43,725 nucleotides of DNA, from assembly GCA_027592195.1 (NCBI GenBank), contig JAQCKU010000003.1:1-43725 (forward strand), written 5' to 3'. Below, piece by piece: positions 1 through 9,603 of the stretch (the stretch's first letter is position 1; each line of letters begins with the position of its first letter). The notes under the pieces are model-generated. The model was not told the origin of the DNA. It was given only the letters and a program-made list of their open reading frames with translations, and searched no databases. Position numbers and translations under genes: made by a program. Source of the stretch: Actinomycetota bacterium. GTDB lineage: Bacteria > Actinomycetota > Actinomycetes > Nanopelagicales > Nanopelagicaceae.

Positions 1-60
1 CTACTTAGTTTTTGGTGGAGATCGGAAAGTTTTTGAAAGCCCAGAACCAGTATGGGAATA

Positions 61-1497
61 TTAAGAATCAAACCCAAGGCCGAGTCGATCAAGAATTTTT
101 AACCAGAGATTTCTTTTTCCCGTTTGATCAGCTCTATTTAGAGAAAATTGGGTGAGGCGGATCAAAATAAATCGAAATGGCTCTGGAGGGAAAGGAATCG
201 GTTTTTTCTGAACCATCTTTAACTTCACGCCCTCTGATTCAATGCCATCGAGAAGATCAAGCATGATTTCTCCACCAAATCGAGTTGCGCCAACACCAAG
301 ACCGGTAAAACCAAGAACATAAGCAACTTTATTACCCATCGCAACGCCCCAGAAAGGTGAGAATCGAGAGCAGGTATCGATAGCTCCACCCCAACCATGG
401 GTAAATTTAATTCCTTCTAATTGCGGAAAAGTTTTGAGAAAATCTCGAGCCAATCGCGCATATGTTTCTGGTTCATCTTCATACTCTGGACTAACTTGAC
501 CACGATAATTGTAGATTGCATCATAACCACCCCAGAGAATTTCATTCTCTTTCGTTAGTCGATAGTAATGAAATTGATTTCCCGCCTCTGATACGCCTTC
601 ACGATTAGACCAGTTAATAGATCTAAGTTGTTCTGGGGTAAGTGGCTCTGTCACTAATTGAAAGTCATAAACAGGGACAACATATTTCTTGGTTTTACGT
701 AAAAGTGAATCATAAACATTTGTAGCAAGAGCAATTCGATCTGCACGAACCTTTCCATAAGGAGTTGAGAGAATTACTTTCTCTCCATCATCTTCAAGGT
801 TCTCGGCTGGGCTATGTTCATAGATCGTTACTCCAAGAGATAGGCAGGCTCGCTCTAGCCCCCAGACTAAACGAGCTGGATCAACAAGTGCGGTGCCATC
901 TTCATCCCAGAGCGCTCCAAGATAGATGGGGGAGTTAATTCGAGATCGCACTTGATCTGCAGAGAGGACCTCCACCTCATCTCCATATGAATTACGAAGA
1001 GCAGCTTCATCTTTTAACTCTTCATACTCCCATGGCTTGGTCGCTACCTTTAATTCACCAGTTCGTTCCCATCCACAATCAATTCCATATTTTTCAATTG
1101 TTCTCTCAATCGCATTAAAGTTCTCGCGCCCTAATCTTTCGACAATCTCCATCTCATCTTTAAATCGGTTGTATCCATTGATAAAGCCATGAGTAAGTGA
1201 GGAGTTGCAGAAGCCACCATTTCTTCCCGAAGCGCCAGCTCCAGTCTCCTTCGCCTCTAAAATAATTACCTTACGTTCGGGATTGCGCTCTTTTGCAATC
1301 AACGCAGTCCATAGACCGGTGTAGCCAGCACCGACGATGCAGAGATCAACATCAATCTCTTCGACAAGTGAAGGGCGCGATTCTGGCTCTAGCGGATCAG
1401 CATCAAGCCAGTAGAGAGCCGGTTGCATCATTGATAGATGTCGTAAAACTTTTGGGTCGATGGATACCATCGTTGATCCGGCAACTGCCGGTCTCAC
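61..1497 (-). CDS. FAD-dependent oxidoreductase (DAO / glycine-D-amino acid oxidase-like family)
   Basis: Dinucleotide-binding motif DLCIVGAGYTGLWTA..EAKETGAGASGRNGG and C-terminal GFTGLGVGATRFGGEI. The start is uncertain; internal Met at about 1470 (MVSIDPK) is plausible. Confidence 0.85.
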   Translation of the reverse strand: MRPAVAGSTMVSIDPKVLRHLSMMQPALYWLDADPLEPESRPSLVEEIDVDLCIVGAGYTGLWTALIAKERNPERKVIILEAKETGAGASGRNGGFCNSSLTHGFINGYNRFKDEMEIVERLGRENFNAIERTIEKYGIDCGWERTGELKVATKPWEYEELKDEAALRNSYGDEVEVLSADQVRSRINSPIYLGALWDEDGTALVDPARLVWGLERACLSLGVTIYEHSPAENLEDDGEKVILSTPYGKVRADRIALATNVYDSLLRKTKKYVVPVYDFQLVTEPLTPEQLRSINWSNREGVSEAGNQFHYYRLTKENEILWGGYDAIYNYRGQVSPEYEDEPETYARLARDFLKTFPQLEGIKFTHGWGGAIDTCSRFSPFWGVAMGNKVAYVLGFTGLGVGATRFGGEIMLDLLDGIESEGVKLKMVQKKPIPFPPEPFRFILIRLTQFSLNRADQTGKRNLWLKILDRLGLGFDS

Positions 1498-1624
1498 CCC
1501 TTTATCTCAATCAGAGTTGACCCGGGTCCTCCGGAATTCAACCCCACTTCGCAGGCCTTATTTAGCGCACTGTAGGTCGAAGCAGTGGAACAAGCTTACC
1601 CACTTTCGATATCGCTAGGCAATC

Positions 1625-2191
1625 TCAAATAAGTTTATTTTTTACTTGAGCTATCCGTGCTTTAACGAGTGTAAAAAGTAATTTATTATCAATTTCCCAG
1701 TCGTTAGGGATAGCGATCGTATGTTTATTGACCCGAAGGTCTCCGATCTTTGGTCTGATAAATTCAATAACTTCTGGAGTAAACGGGTTGATTAAAATAT
1801 GATTTTTTAAAGCGCCAACTCCAAATATATAGCTCTGATCTAGTTTTAAGACTGGCGTATTCCAAGCAATAACTAGTTGGAGATCTGGGTATTTCTCCCT
1901 AATAGTTTTTAGGATAAGTCGGATCGTTTTCGCTTGTTGAGTTGGCAGATCTTGGTAGTACTCCGTTATGTTGCTAAATCGTCGAGCAGAGAGCGATCCT
2001 CGGCTATACATCACAAGTGCATTGGCATGGCTCCTTGAAAAACCAAAATTTTCTTGAAGGTAGGTCATCTGCTCTGGGTATTTTTTGTCTGCTACTTTTT
2101 TCATCACGGTGAACCAGTAAGACATTTTCTTGCCGTATTTCTTCTCAATAGCCGGAAAGTAGGACTCGCGTTTAGGGTCTTTGCCTACCAT
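1625..2191 (-). CDS. DUF4287-DUF1801 two-domain protein (small cytosolic protein of unknown function)
   Basis: N-terminal DUF4287-like helix region (KYGKKMSYWFTVMKKVADKKYPEQMTYLQENFGFSRSHANALV) followed by a DUF1801/YdhG-like region (IREKYPDLQLVIAWNTPVLKL). Confidence 0.6.
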   Translation of the reverse strand: MVGKDPKRESYFPAIEKKYGKKMSYWFTVMKKVADKKYPEQMTYLQENFGFSRSHANALVMYSRGSLSARRFSNITEYYQDLPTQQAKTIRLILKTIREKYPDLQLVIAWNTPVLKLDQSYIFGVGALKNHILINPFTPEVIEFIRPKIGDLRVNKHTIAIPNDWEIDNKLLFTLVKARIAQVKNKLI

Positions 2192-2209
2192 ATCCAGAAT
2201 CTTACGGCG

Positions 2210-2983
2210 CTAGGTACACCCGATTCCATCACCATCGCGATCTAGTCGATGTAGATCTTTCCCAATTACTTTTACTGGAGCCAGGCCAAGTGATCGAATA
2301 TCGTCACAGTTAAGATCTGGGGGATAGGCAGGGATGCAGCCGGCATAGTTAGGATCACAATTTCCGCTGGGCTTTTTTGGATTTGATGGGAATCTCTCTG
2401 TTTTATAAAAAGTATCAAGAGCGCGATTTGGGTTAAGGATAGTTCCAACACATTCAGACCAGAGGCCGAGGCCATTTGCTTTAGCTTTTTTAGCTTCCTT
2501 ATAAAGTTTCTCAGCATAGCGCCCCCGCTCTCCCCGGTAAAAAAAGGGTGCAGCAGCGCCGATCTTTACCATCCGAAGATTGACATTTATTTTTCCAATA
2601 TAGATATAGCGGAGGAGTCGACCGTATGAATCTTTATCATCTAAATTTTGATCTCCTCGAAGAACTAGCTTTCCTGGTCGGCTAAGAATTTTTATAAGAG
2701 CTTGCCTTGATTCATTCCCATAACATTCCAAAGGTCTGAGCTCAGGGGTATCGATCTGGAGTAATCGAATTTTATTTTGATTAGAGAGAGTTACGGTATC
2801 CCCGTCATATATTGAAATTATTTTTGCTCCGCTACTTGGTAGTGCCAAAGTGACCGAAGTGGTTAACCAAATAGGAGTAATTAATAACGCTATGATCGCT
2901 GACCTTGAGATCGCCGCTCTTGCTTTCAAATGAAATTGGTCGGACGATTTCCAGGCATGAATTTTCATAGCTTCGAGCTTCAT
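2210..2983 (-). CDS. Secreted thermonuclease (SNase-like) with C-terminal Excalibur-like calcium-binding domain
   Basis: SNase motifs IYDGDTVTL, IRLLQIDTPEL, YGRLLRYIYIG; N-terminal hydrophobic signal segment; C-terminal NCDDIRSLGLAPVKV..LDRDGDGIGC. Confidence 0.85.
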   Translation of the reverse strand: MKLEAMKIHAWKSSDQFHLKARAAISRSAIIALLITPIWLTTSVTLALPSSGAKIISIYDGDTVTLSNQNKIRLLQIDTPELRPLECYGNESRQALIKILSRPGKLVLRGDQNLDDKDSYGRLLRYIYIGKINVNLRMVKIGAAAPFFYRGERGRYAEKLYKEAKKAKANGLGLWSECVGTILNPNRALDTFYKTERFPSNPKKPSGNCDPNYAGCIPAYPPDLNCDDIRSLGLAPVKVIGKDLHRLDRDGDGIGCT

Positions 2984-3060
2984 AGACCCGTAGAGTATTA
3001 CCTTCGATATCAGCTAACTTAAGGCTCAAATGAGAGTATGAGAGCCGATTGGGAACTGAT

Positions 3061-3093
3061 TGAGCTGATTATTGAGCTGATTATTGAGCTGAT
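3061..3093. repeat. Tandem 12-bp direct repeat (tgagctgattat), about 2.75 copies
   Basis: Read directly: tgagctgattat|tgagctgattat|tgagctgat, just upstream of the putative rplM promoter. Confidence 0.85.
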
Positions 3094-3113
3094 CCGAGCC
3101 AGTGAGAGCCATT

Positions 3114-3143
3114 TTGACCCTTGCCACCCCTCGCGGGTAATCT
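3114..3143 (+). promoter_or_regulatory. Putative sigma70-type promoter of rplM-rpsI
   Basis: TTGACC (3114-3119), 18-nt spacer, TAATCT (3138-3143), upstream of the rplM start at 3202. Confidence 0.4.
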
Positions 3144-3201
3144 TCGACCCTTGCCCACAGGGGCTGATTCGATCTGATCGATAAGATTAAATGAAAAGAA
3201 A

Positions 3202-3663
3202 GTGAGTACTGCTGTGCGAACTTATAGTCCAAAGCCTGGCGATGAGGCTCGTAAGTGGTATGTCATTGATGCTGCTGATGTTGTTCTTGGTCGGTTAGCA
3301 AGTCATGCTGCGATCTTGCTCCGTGGCAAACATAAGCCGACTTTTGCACCACATATGGATATGGGTGACTTCGTCATCGTAATCAACGCAGATAAAATTG
3401 TACTTACTGGTGCAAAAATGCAACAGAAGATGGCTCATCATCACTCAAACTATCCAGGTGGACTCACCTCGCGATCATATGTTGATCTCATGGAGCGTTT
3501 TCCAACACGTGCAGTAGAGAAGGCAATCAAAGGTATGTTGCCAAAGAATTCACTGGGTCGAACAATGTCCAGCAAGTTAAAAGTTTATGCAGGAGCAGAA
3601 CACCCACATGCATCACAGACACCAATAAAGTACGAGTTCAATCAGGTTTCACAGGTCAAGTAA
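3202..3663 (+). CDS. rplM: 50S ribosomal protein L13
   Basis: GTG start; [31 protein letters not shown] and [10 protein letters not shown] are typical of L13; rpsI follows. Confidence 0.97.
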   Translation: MSTAVRTYSPKPGDEARKWYVIDAADVVLGRLASHAAILLRGKHKPTFAPHMDMGDFVIVINADKIVLTGAKMQQKMAHHHSNYPGGLTSRSYVDLMERFPTRAVEKAIKGMLPKNSLGRTMSSKLKVYAGAEHPHASQTPIKYEFNQVSQVK

Positions 3664-3675
3664 AAAGAGAGAGCT

Positions 3676-4143
3676 ATGGCAAACGAAAACGAAGAGACAA
3701 TAACTTCTTACAGCACCTCAACACCTGCAGGTGCCACCAACCGCGCATCAATGATTGCGCCCGGAGCTGGTGTGGGTCGTCGCAAAGAAGCGATTGCCAG
3801 AGTTCGCTTAGTACCTGGCAGTGGGCGATGGGTCGTCAATGATCGCGCTCTTGAAGTTTATTTCCCTAACAAAGTTCACCAACAAGCAGTCTCTGAACCA
3901 CTTCGCACCGTTGGCGTTGAAGGAAAATTTGATGTTATTGCCCGGATCGACGGTGGTGGAATTTCAGGTCAAGCAGGAGCGCTAAGACTTGGTGTAGCCC
4001 GTGCACTCAATGCCATTGATGTTGATGCTAACCGACCTGCCTTGAAAAAAGCAGGATTCCTAACGCGCGATGCTCGTGTGATCGAACGTAAGAAGTACGG
4101 TCTTAAGAAAGCTCGTAAGCGCTCGCAATACAGCAAGCGTTAA
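3676..4143 (+). CDS. rpsI: 30S ribosomal protein S9
   Basis: [19 protein letters not shown] and C-terminal [12 protein letters not shown]. Confidence 0.97.
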   Translation: MANENEETITSYSTSTPAGATNRASMIAPGAGVGRRKEAIARVRLVPGSGRWVVNDRALEVYFPNKVHQQAVSEPLRTVGVEGKFDVIARIDGGGISGQAGALRLGVARALNAIDVDANRPALKKAGFLTRDARVIERKKYGLKKARKRSQYSKR

Positions 4144-4159
4144 TCTTTCTTCTCCTTCC

Positions 4160-5497
4160 ATGGCCCTCTTTGGCACCGATGGCGTCAGAGGCGTTGCCAA
4201 TAAAGATCTCACCGCTGAACTTGCGCTGGATTTAGCTGTTGCTGCTGCTCATATATTGGCAGAGCGCGGTGAGTTTGAAGGTCATCGCCCTAGAGCAATC
4301 GTTGGCCATGACTCACGCGCATCTGGAGATTTTCTAGAAGCTGCAGTCTGTGCAGGTCTTGCATCAGCAGGTATTGATGTTTATCGAGTCGGAATTATTC
4401 CAACCCCAGCAGTTGCTTATCTCGTTGCTTCAACAAAGGCAGATTTAGGAGTGATGATCTCAGCCTCACATAATTCCGCGCCAGATAATGGCATTAAATT
4501 TTTTGCTCGAGGTGGTGGAAAACTCGATGATGGACTTGAAGAAAAGATTGAAGCAAGGCTTGGAGAACCTTGGGATCGCCCAATTGGAGCAGGTGTCGGT
4601 CGGATAGTTTTTGATGAGAAGGCAAGAGATCTTTATATCAACCATCTTCTTTCAACAATCTCAACGCCATTTCAAGGAATTAAAGTAGTTGTTGATTGTG
4701 CAAATGGCGCAGCTTCATTAGTTGCACCTGAAGTGCTCATCCGAGCAGGAGCTGAAGTAGTAGCAATTAACGCAGAACCTAACGGAATGAATATCAATGA
4801 AAATTCAGGATCTACAGATATGGCCTCACTCATTGAAAAAGTAAGGCGCGTAAAAGCTGATATTGGGATTGCCTACGATGGCGATGCAGATAGAGCACTT
4901 GCCGTTGATAGCGATGGCAATATTGTTGATGGAGATTTTATCCTGGCGATTTTAGCTCTTGATCTAGGAGAAAAGTTAAAGAAGAAAAAGATTGTCGGCA
5001 CGGTAATGACCAATCTTGGCCTGATCAATTCCATGAGAGAAAATGGAATAGAGGTTCTTACTACCTCAGTTGGTGACCGTTATGTTTTAGAGAAGATGGT
5101 TGCTGATGATTTAAATCTAGGTGGTGAACAATCTGGTCATATCATCATCCGCGATTATGCCAATACTGGTGATGGTGTTTTGACGGCTCTAGCACTTATT
5201 CAGGTAATGGCTAAAAAAAGCGAGAGCCTTTCAAAGTTAGCCTCAGTCATCTCACGATATCCGCAAGTATTGATCAATGTGGCTGGCGTTGATAAAAGTA
5301 AGCTTGATGAAAATGTTCTTATTCAAAGATCAGTTGCAGAAGTTGAGGAATTTTTGGGGGAGAAGGGGCGGGTTCTCCTTCGGGCATCAGGGACAGAGGC
5401 GCTAGTTCGGGTGATGGTTGAGGCTGAGAGCGCAGAGAGCGCTGAGAAGTTCGCGCAGCAGTTGGCCTCGCTAGTAAACTCAGAGCTTAAGTTGTAG
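4160..5497 (+). CDS. glmM: Phosphoglucosamine mutase
   Basis: MALFGTDGVRGVAN; phosphoserine loop MISASHNSAPDNGIKFF; DGDADRALAVD. Confidence 0.96.
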   Translation: MALFGTDGVRGVANKDLTAELALDLAVAAAHILAERGEFEGHRPRAIVGHDSRASGDFLEAAVCAGLASAGIDVYRVGIIPTPAVAYLVASTKADLGVMISASHNSAPDNGIKFFARGGGKLDDGLEEKIEARLGEPWDRPIGAGVGRIVFDEKARDLYINHLLSTISTPFQGIKVVVDCANGAASLVAPEVLIRAGAEVVAINAEPNGMNINENSGSTDMASLIEKVRRVKADIGIAYDGDADRALAVDSDGNIVDGDFILAILALDLGEKLKKKKIVGTVMTNLGLINSMRENGIEVLTTSVGDRYVLEKMVADDLNLGGEQSGHIIIRDYANTGDGVLTALALIQVMAKKSESLSKLASVISRYPQVLINVAGVDKSKLDENVLIQRSVAEVEEFLGEKGRVLLRASGTEALVRVMVEAESAESAEKFAQQLASLVNSELKL

Positions 5498-5565
5498 GGC
5501 GATAATTCTTTTGACGAGTTAAGGCTTGCTCTATCTCTTCTAGGTAATTTTATTAAGGAGCCTTC

Positions 5566-7392
5566 ATGTGTGGGATCGTTGGATACACCGGGGGTAAAAG
5601 TGCAATCTCACTCGTTGTTGCTGGGCTGCGTCGGTTGGAGTATCGCGGCTATGACTCAGCAGGTGTTGCGCTCACCGATGGCCAAGGTGCACCGTTATTG
5701 GTTGAGAAACGAGCTGGCAAATTAGCTAATTTAGAAGCGGCTCTCACCTCTACATTTTCACAATCTACATCTGGAATTGGCCATACACGCTGGGCAACTC
5801 ATGGTGGCCCAACCGATTCCAATGCCCATCCTCATCTATCGGGTGATGGAAAACTTGCGGTGATTCATAATGGAATCATTGAAAATTATATTGAGTTAAA
5901 AGAAGAGTTGCTAAAAAAAGGACATAAGTTCTACTCAGAGACTGATACTGAATCAGTTGCACATCTTCTCAGTGATGCAGTAGCAGACTCCGGTGGAGAT
6001 TTAGCTACCGCAATGCGCAATGTTTGTAAAAAATTAAAAGGATCCTTTACTCTCTTAGCAGTTCATTCTGATAATCCAGAGATTATCGTCGGTGCGCGGA
6101 GGAATTCGCCACTTGTTGTTGGAGTGGGAGATGGTGAAAATTTCCTTGCATCAGATGTTTCAGCTTTTATCTCATCCACCAAAAGAGCTTTGGAACTAGG
6201 GCAAGATGAGGTCGTCGTTGTCACACCCAACTCCATTCTTGTTGTAGATCTCGAGGGGAATGTTCTTACTCCAAAAGAATATGAAATAACCTGGGATGCC
6301 GCTGCAGCAGAGCGCGGAGGATTTGCACACTTCATGTTAAAGGAAATTTTTGAACAACCAAAGGCGATCTCAGATACGCTGTTGGGGCGAATTGATGAAA
6401 CAGGAGTAGTGAGGCTGCCAGAGCTAGATCTACTCAATCTAGATGTAGAGAGAATTTTGATTTTGGCCTGCGGAACTGCATACCACGCTGGGCTTATTGG
6501 GAAATATGCAATTGAAACTTGGTCTCAGATCGCATGTGATGTGGAACTAGCTTCTGAATTTCGATATCGCCGCCCAGTTCTCAGCCCAAAAACTTTAGTT
6601 ATCACAATCTCTCAATCAGGAGAGACGATGGATACGCTTATGGCCCTTAGATATGCAAAATCTCTTGGCGCTAAAGCTTTATCGATTTGCAATACCCATG
6701 GTTCAACTATTCCACGAGAATCAGATGCAGTTATCTACACCCATGGAGGGCCAGAGATTGCAGTTGCATCAACAAAAGCGCTCCTCACTCAGATTATTGC
6801 TCTCCATTTATTTGCACTTCACCTATCAGTTAAGAAATTAAGCCCATCTGATTTGGAGAAAATTGGCAATGAATTACTGGCTCTTCCAAGCAAAGTTGAA
6901 CAAGTTCTAGAAACGATAGAAGCTCTCCGTGAAATGACTCGTGGATTTAAAGATGCAACCTCAGTTCTATTTCTAGGTCGCCATGTCGGATTTCCTTCAG
7001 CGCTAGAGGGAGCTTTAAAATTAAAAGAGCTTGCTTATATGCATGCAGAGGGATTTGCAGGAGGCGAGTTAAAACATGGCCCGATCGCTCTAATTGAAGA
7101 GGGAACTCCAGTTATTGCCATTATGCCACCGGTAGGCAGTGAGATTCGCGAGAAGATGGCAAGTAATATTCAAGAGGTTAAAGCACGAGGTGCTCGGATT
7201 ATTTTAGTTGCCGATACTTCAATCGATATCGCCTCAGCTGACCATGTCATTCGAGTTCCTGAGACTCATGAGCTACTACAACCTATTATCTCTATCGTTC
7301 CACTCCAAGTTTTTGCATATGAAATGGCGCTACTTCGTGGAAATGACGTTGATCAACCAAGAAATCTTGCAAAGTCAGTAACAGTGGAATAG
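5566..7392 (+). CDS. glmS: Glutamine-fructose-6-phosphate aminotransferase (isomerizing)
   Basis: N-terminal MCGIVGYTGG; SIS-domain SQSGETMDT; C-terminal NLAKSVTVE. Confidence 0.97.
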   Translation: MCGIVGYTGGKSAISLVVAGLRRLEYRGYDSAGVALTDGQGAPLLVEKRAGKLANLEAALTSTFSQSTSGIGHTRWATHGGPTDSNAHPHLSGDGKLAVIHNGIIENYIELKEELLKKGHKFYSETDTESVAHLLSDAVADSGGDLATAMRNVCKKLKGSFTLLAVHSDNPEIIVGARRNSPLVVGVGDGENFLASDVSAFISSTKRALELGQDEVVVVTPNSILVVDLEGNVLTPKEYEITWDAAAAERGGFAHFMLKEIFEQPKAISDTLLGRIDETGVVRLPELDLLNLDVERILILACGTAYHAGLIGKYAIETWSQIACDVELASEFRYRRPVLSPKTLVITISQSGETMDTLMALRYAKSLGAKALSICNTHGSTIPRESDAVIYTHGGPEIAVASTKALLTQIIALHLFALHLSVKKLSPSDLEKIGNELLALPSKVEQVLETIEALREMTRGFKDATSVLFLGRHVGFPSALEGALKLKELAYMHAEGFAGGELKHGPIALIEEGTPVIAIMPPVGSEIREKMASNIQEVKARGARIILVADTSIDIASADHVIRVPETHELLQPIISIVPLQVFAYEMALLRGNDVDQPRNLAKSVTVE

Positions 7393-7408
7393 TTAGCGAA
7401 ATAATCTA

Positions 7409-8083
7409 ATGTCTCTTGATCAGATTCCCTCCAAACGCAGGCTAGAGATGTATAAAGCGCTGAAAATTTCAGGTTTACTATTTCTCTCGTATCTTGCGCT
7501 GACTTTAAGTGTGGTTTTCAATACACCAATCCGCACTTTCGATCAATGGGTTCACAAAATTGATATGCCGAATTTCCCTTGGATCTGGGAATTTACTATC
7601 CGTCGGATCGATGATTTAGGTTTAAGGGGCTTAACTGCTTCCATCCTGATCATCTTGGCTATTTTTATTGGAAGAAGATTTCAGTCATGGCGTCCGCTCA
7701 ATCTTGCTATTTTGGCGATACTTCTTTTAAACCTTCTTGTCGGTGCATCAAAAATTGGATTTGGTAGGACGAAACCTCGATTAAAAATTGATGAACTATT
7801 TGCAGATGGGTTGAGTTATCCATCTGGACACTCTTCCAATGCGCTCTTAACTTGGGGATTGATGGCATATTTTATTTACCGCTATACCCATAAAGAACCT
7901 TTCCAAGGTTTTCGATTGCGGTGGGCTGTTGCTGTTATCTCACTAGCAGTCTGCGCTGCTTCTATTCTTAGAGATACCCATTGGGTTTCAGATCTTATCG
8001 GTGGTCTATTTGTAGGGGGAGCGATCCTTGTTTTAGTTATTGCTATTGATCGCGCCTGGCCTTCAAAGAAACAACCCTCGTGA
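7409..8083 (+). CDS. PAP2-family membrane phosphatase
   Basis: KIGFGRTKPRL, SYPSGHSSNAL and RDTHWVSDLIGG match the three PAP2 motifs; multiple TM segments. Confidence 0.85.
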   Translation: MSLDQIPSKRRLEMYKALKISGLLFLSYLALTLSVVFNTPIRTFDQWVHKIDMPNFPWIWEFTIRRIDDLGLRGLTASILIILAIFIGRRFQSWRPLNLAILAILLLNLLVGASKIGFGRTKPRLKIDELFADGLSYPSGHSSNALLTWGLMAYFIYRYTHKEPFQGFRLRWAVAVISLAVCAASILRDTHWVSDLIGGLFVGGAILVLVIAIDRAWPSKKQPS

Positions 8084-8096
8084 TTACAGAGCGCAC

Positions 8097-8456
8097 ATGA
8101 TCCGAGGAATTGGGATCGACCTTGTTGATATTGAGCGCTTTAGAAAAATTCTAGAGCGAACACCTGCGATGAAAGAGCGAATTTTTACCGCACGGGAAAT
8201 TCGCCCCACGATGGCCTCGTTAGCTGCCCGATTTGCTGCAAAAGAGGCGCTTTATAAAGCTTTATCCTCCAGTGAAGGAAAACGTACCGCGCTCTCCTGG
8301 CATGAAGCTGAAGTAATAAAGAGTGAATCTGGGAAACCAAGTTTCTTCTTTTCAGGCGAAATTGCCAGACTTATCGATGGAGCCCAAGTTCATCTCTCGT
8401 TATCTCACGATGGCTCCCTCGCTTCAGCTTTTGTTCTGATCGAAGATCGAGATTGA
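8097..8456 (+). CDS. acpS: Holo-[acyl-carrier-protein] synthase
   Basis: MIRGIGIDLVDIERF, RFAAKEALYKAL, HLSLSHDGSLASAFVL. The ATG at 8097 fits better than the longer ORF start at 8040. Confidence 0.93.
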   Translation: MIRGIGIDLVDIERFRKILERTPAMKERIFTAREIRPTMASLAARFAAKEALYKALSSSEGKRTALSWHEAEVIKSESGKPSFFFSGEIARLIDGAQVHLSLSHDGSLASAFVLIEDRD

Positions 8457-8463
8457 TCAGATC

Positions 8464-9603
8464 ATGAGAGCATTTGCCGAGATTGATATCGCTGCGCTAA
8501 AAGCAAATTTAGCAACGATTAAAGCTAGGGCTGGCGCTTCAAGGGTAATGGCAGTTGTCAAAGCTGATGCTTATGGACATGGTTTACTGCCCTGCGCTCG
8601 CGCCGCGCAGGAAGCTGGTGCGCAATGGCTTGGAGTGGCGTTATTAGAAGAGGCGTTAACTCTTCGATCTGCGGGAATCAAATCAAGAGTTCTTGCATGG
8701 CTATGCCCGCCAGGCTCTGATTTTGATGAAGCGCTCCGGCAAGATATTGATATCTCTATCTCTTCTCACGAACTTCTTATTGAGGTTATTGATTCAGGTA
8801 AGCGAGTTGGAGTGAGGCCGAGAGTTCACCTAGAGATTGATACTGGATTATCCCGAGGCGGAGTCCTGGGCAGCTTAGATCTTTTAGTAGAAGAGTTAAA
8901 AATTGCGCAAGATAATAAAATGATTGAAGTAGTTGGGGCATGGTCTCACTTTGCTCGAGCAGATGAACCTGGCGAAGCGATGAACCAAGAACAGGTTGAG
9001 AGATATCGAAGCGCTCTTCAAACTCTTTTGAACGCTGGGTTGAAACCTCCGATTCACCATCTAAGCAACTCTGCTGCGCTCTTCTCCATTCCAGATGGAA
9101 AATTTGAGATGGTACGTACAGGTATTGCACTTTATGGACTTTCTCCAGAAAATAAAAATTTAGGTAGCTCTGAAGATCTTGGACTTATTCCAGTTATGAC
9201 TTTGAAAGCAAAGTTATATCTCGTGAAAGAGCTACCAAAAGGATCAACCGTGGGATATGGCGCAATTGGTAAGGTTGATCGAGAGACTGTAATTGGCGTA
9301 GTCGCGATGGGATATGGCGATGGGATTCCTAGAAATGCAGATTCATCAGTAGGGATCTTTGTTGGCGGCAGGCGAGCTCCAATCATTGGTCGTGTCTCGA
9401 TGGATCAATTTGTTGTCGATTTAGGAGCGGATTCAACGGTGAAAGCTGGGGAAATTGTGACGGTTTTCTCAGGTGGTTTACAGGGTGAGTACACCGCTGA
9501 TGATTGGGCCAAGGCTTGCGGAACAATTAATTATGAAATAGTTACCAGAATTGGTCCAAGAGTGCCTAGAATTTCCATCAATGATAAACCAGCAGATACT
9601 TGA
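8464..9603 (+). CDS. alr: Alanine racemase
   Basis: PLP lysine motif VVKADAYGHG; GRVSMDQFVVDLG; NYEIVTRIGPRVPR. Confidence 0.95.
   Translation: MRAFAEIDIAALKANLATIKARAGASRVMAVVKADAYGHGLLPCARAAQEAGAQWLGVALLEEALTLRSAGIKSRVLAWLCPPGSDFDEALRQDIDISISSHELLIEVIDSGKRVGVRPRVHLEIDTGLSRGGVLGSLDLLVEELKIAQDNKMIEVVGAWSHFARADEPGEAMNQEQVERYRSALQTLLNAGLKPPIHHLSNSAALFSIPDGKFEMVRTGIALYGLSPENKNLGSSEDLGLIPVMTLKAKLYLVKELPKGSTVGYGAIGKVDRETVIGVVAMGYGDGIPRNADSSVGIFVGGRRAPIIGRVSMDQFVVDLGADSTVKAGEIVTVFSGGLQGEYTADDWAKACGTINYEIVTRIGPRVPRISINDKPADT

Noticed and set aside
1498-1624. tRNA or small RNA gene in the intergenic region
   Set aside because: GC-rich patches and the palindrome GACCCGGGTC were examined; no cloverleaf or SRP-like consensus could be found.
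3191-3205. Four-codon ORF ATG AAA AGA AAG TGA overlapping the rplM GTG start
   Set aside because: Could be a coupling leader, but too short to distinguish from chance without conservation data.
3026-3232. Minus-strand 68-aa ORF with QLNNQLNNQLN repeats
   Set aside because: Explained by the 12-bp tandem DNA repeat in the rplM promoter region; not a credible protein.
5498-5565. glmS ribozyme upstream of glmS
   Set aside because: Only 68 nt between glmM and glmS with no ribozyme-like structure; too short for the known element.
6063-6437. Antisense ORF of 124 aa inside glmS
   Set aside because: Low-complexity Ser/Thr/Pro-rich translation typical of the reverse strand of a real gene; glmS is intact and unambiguous.
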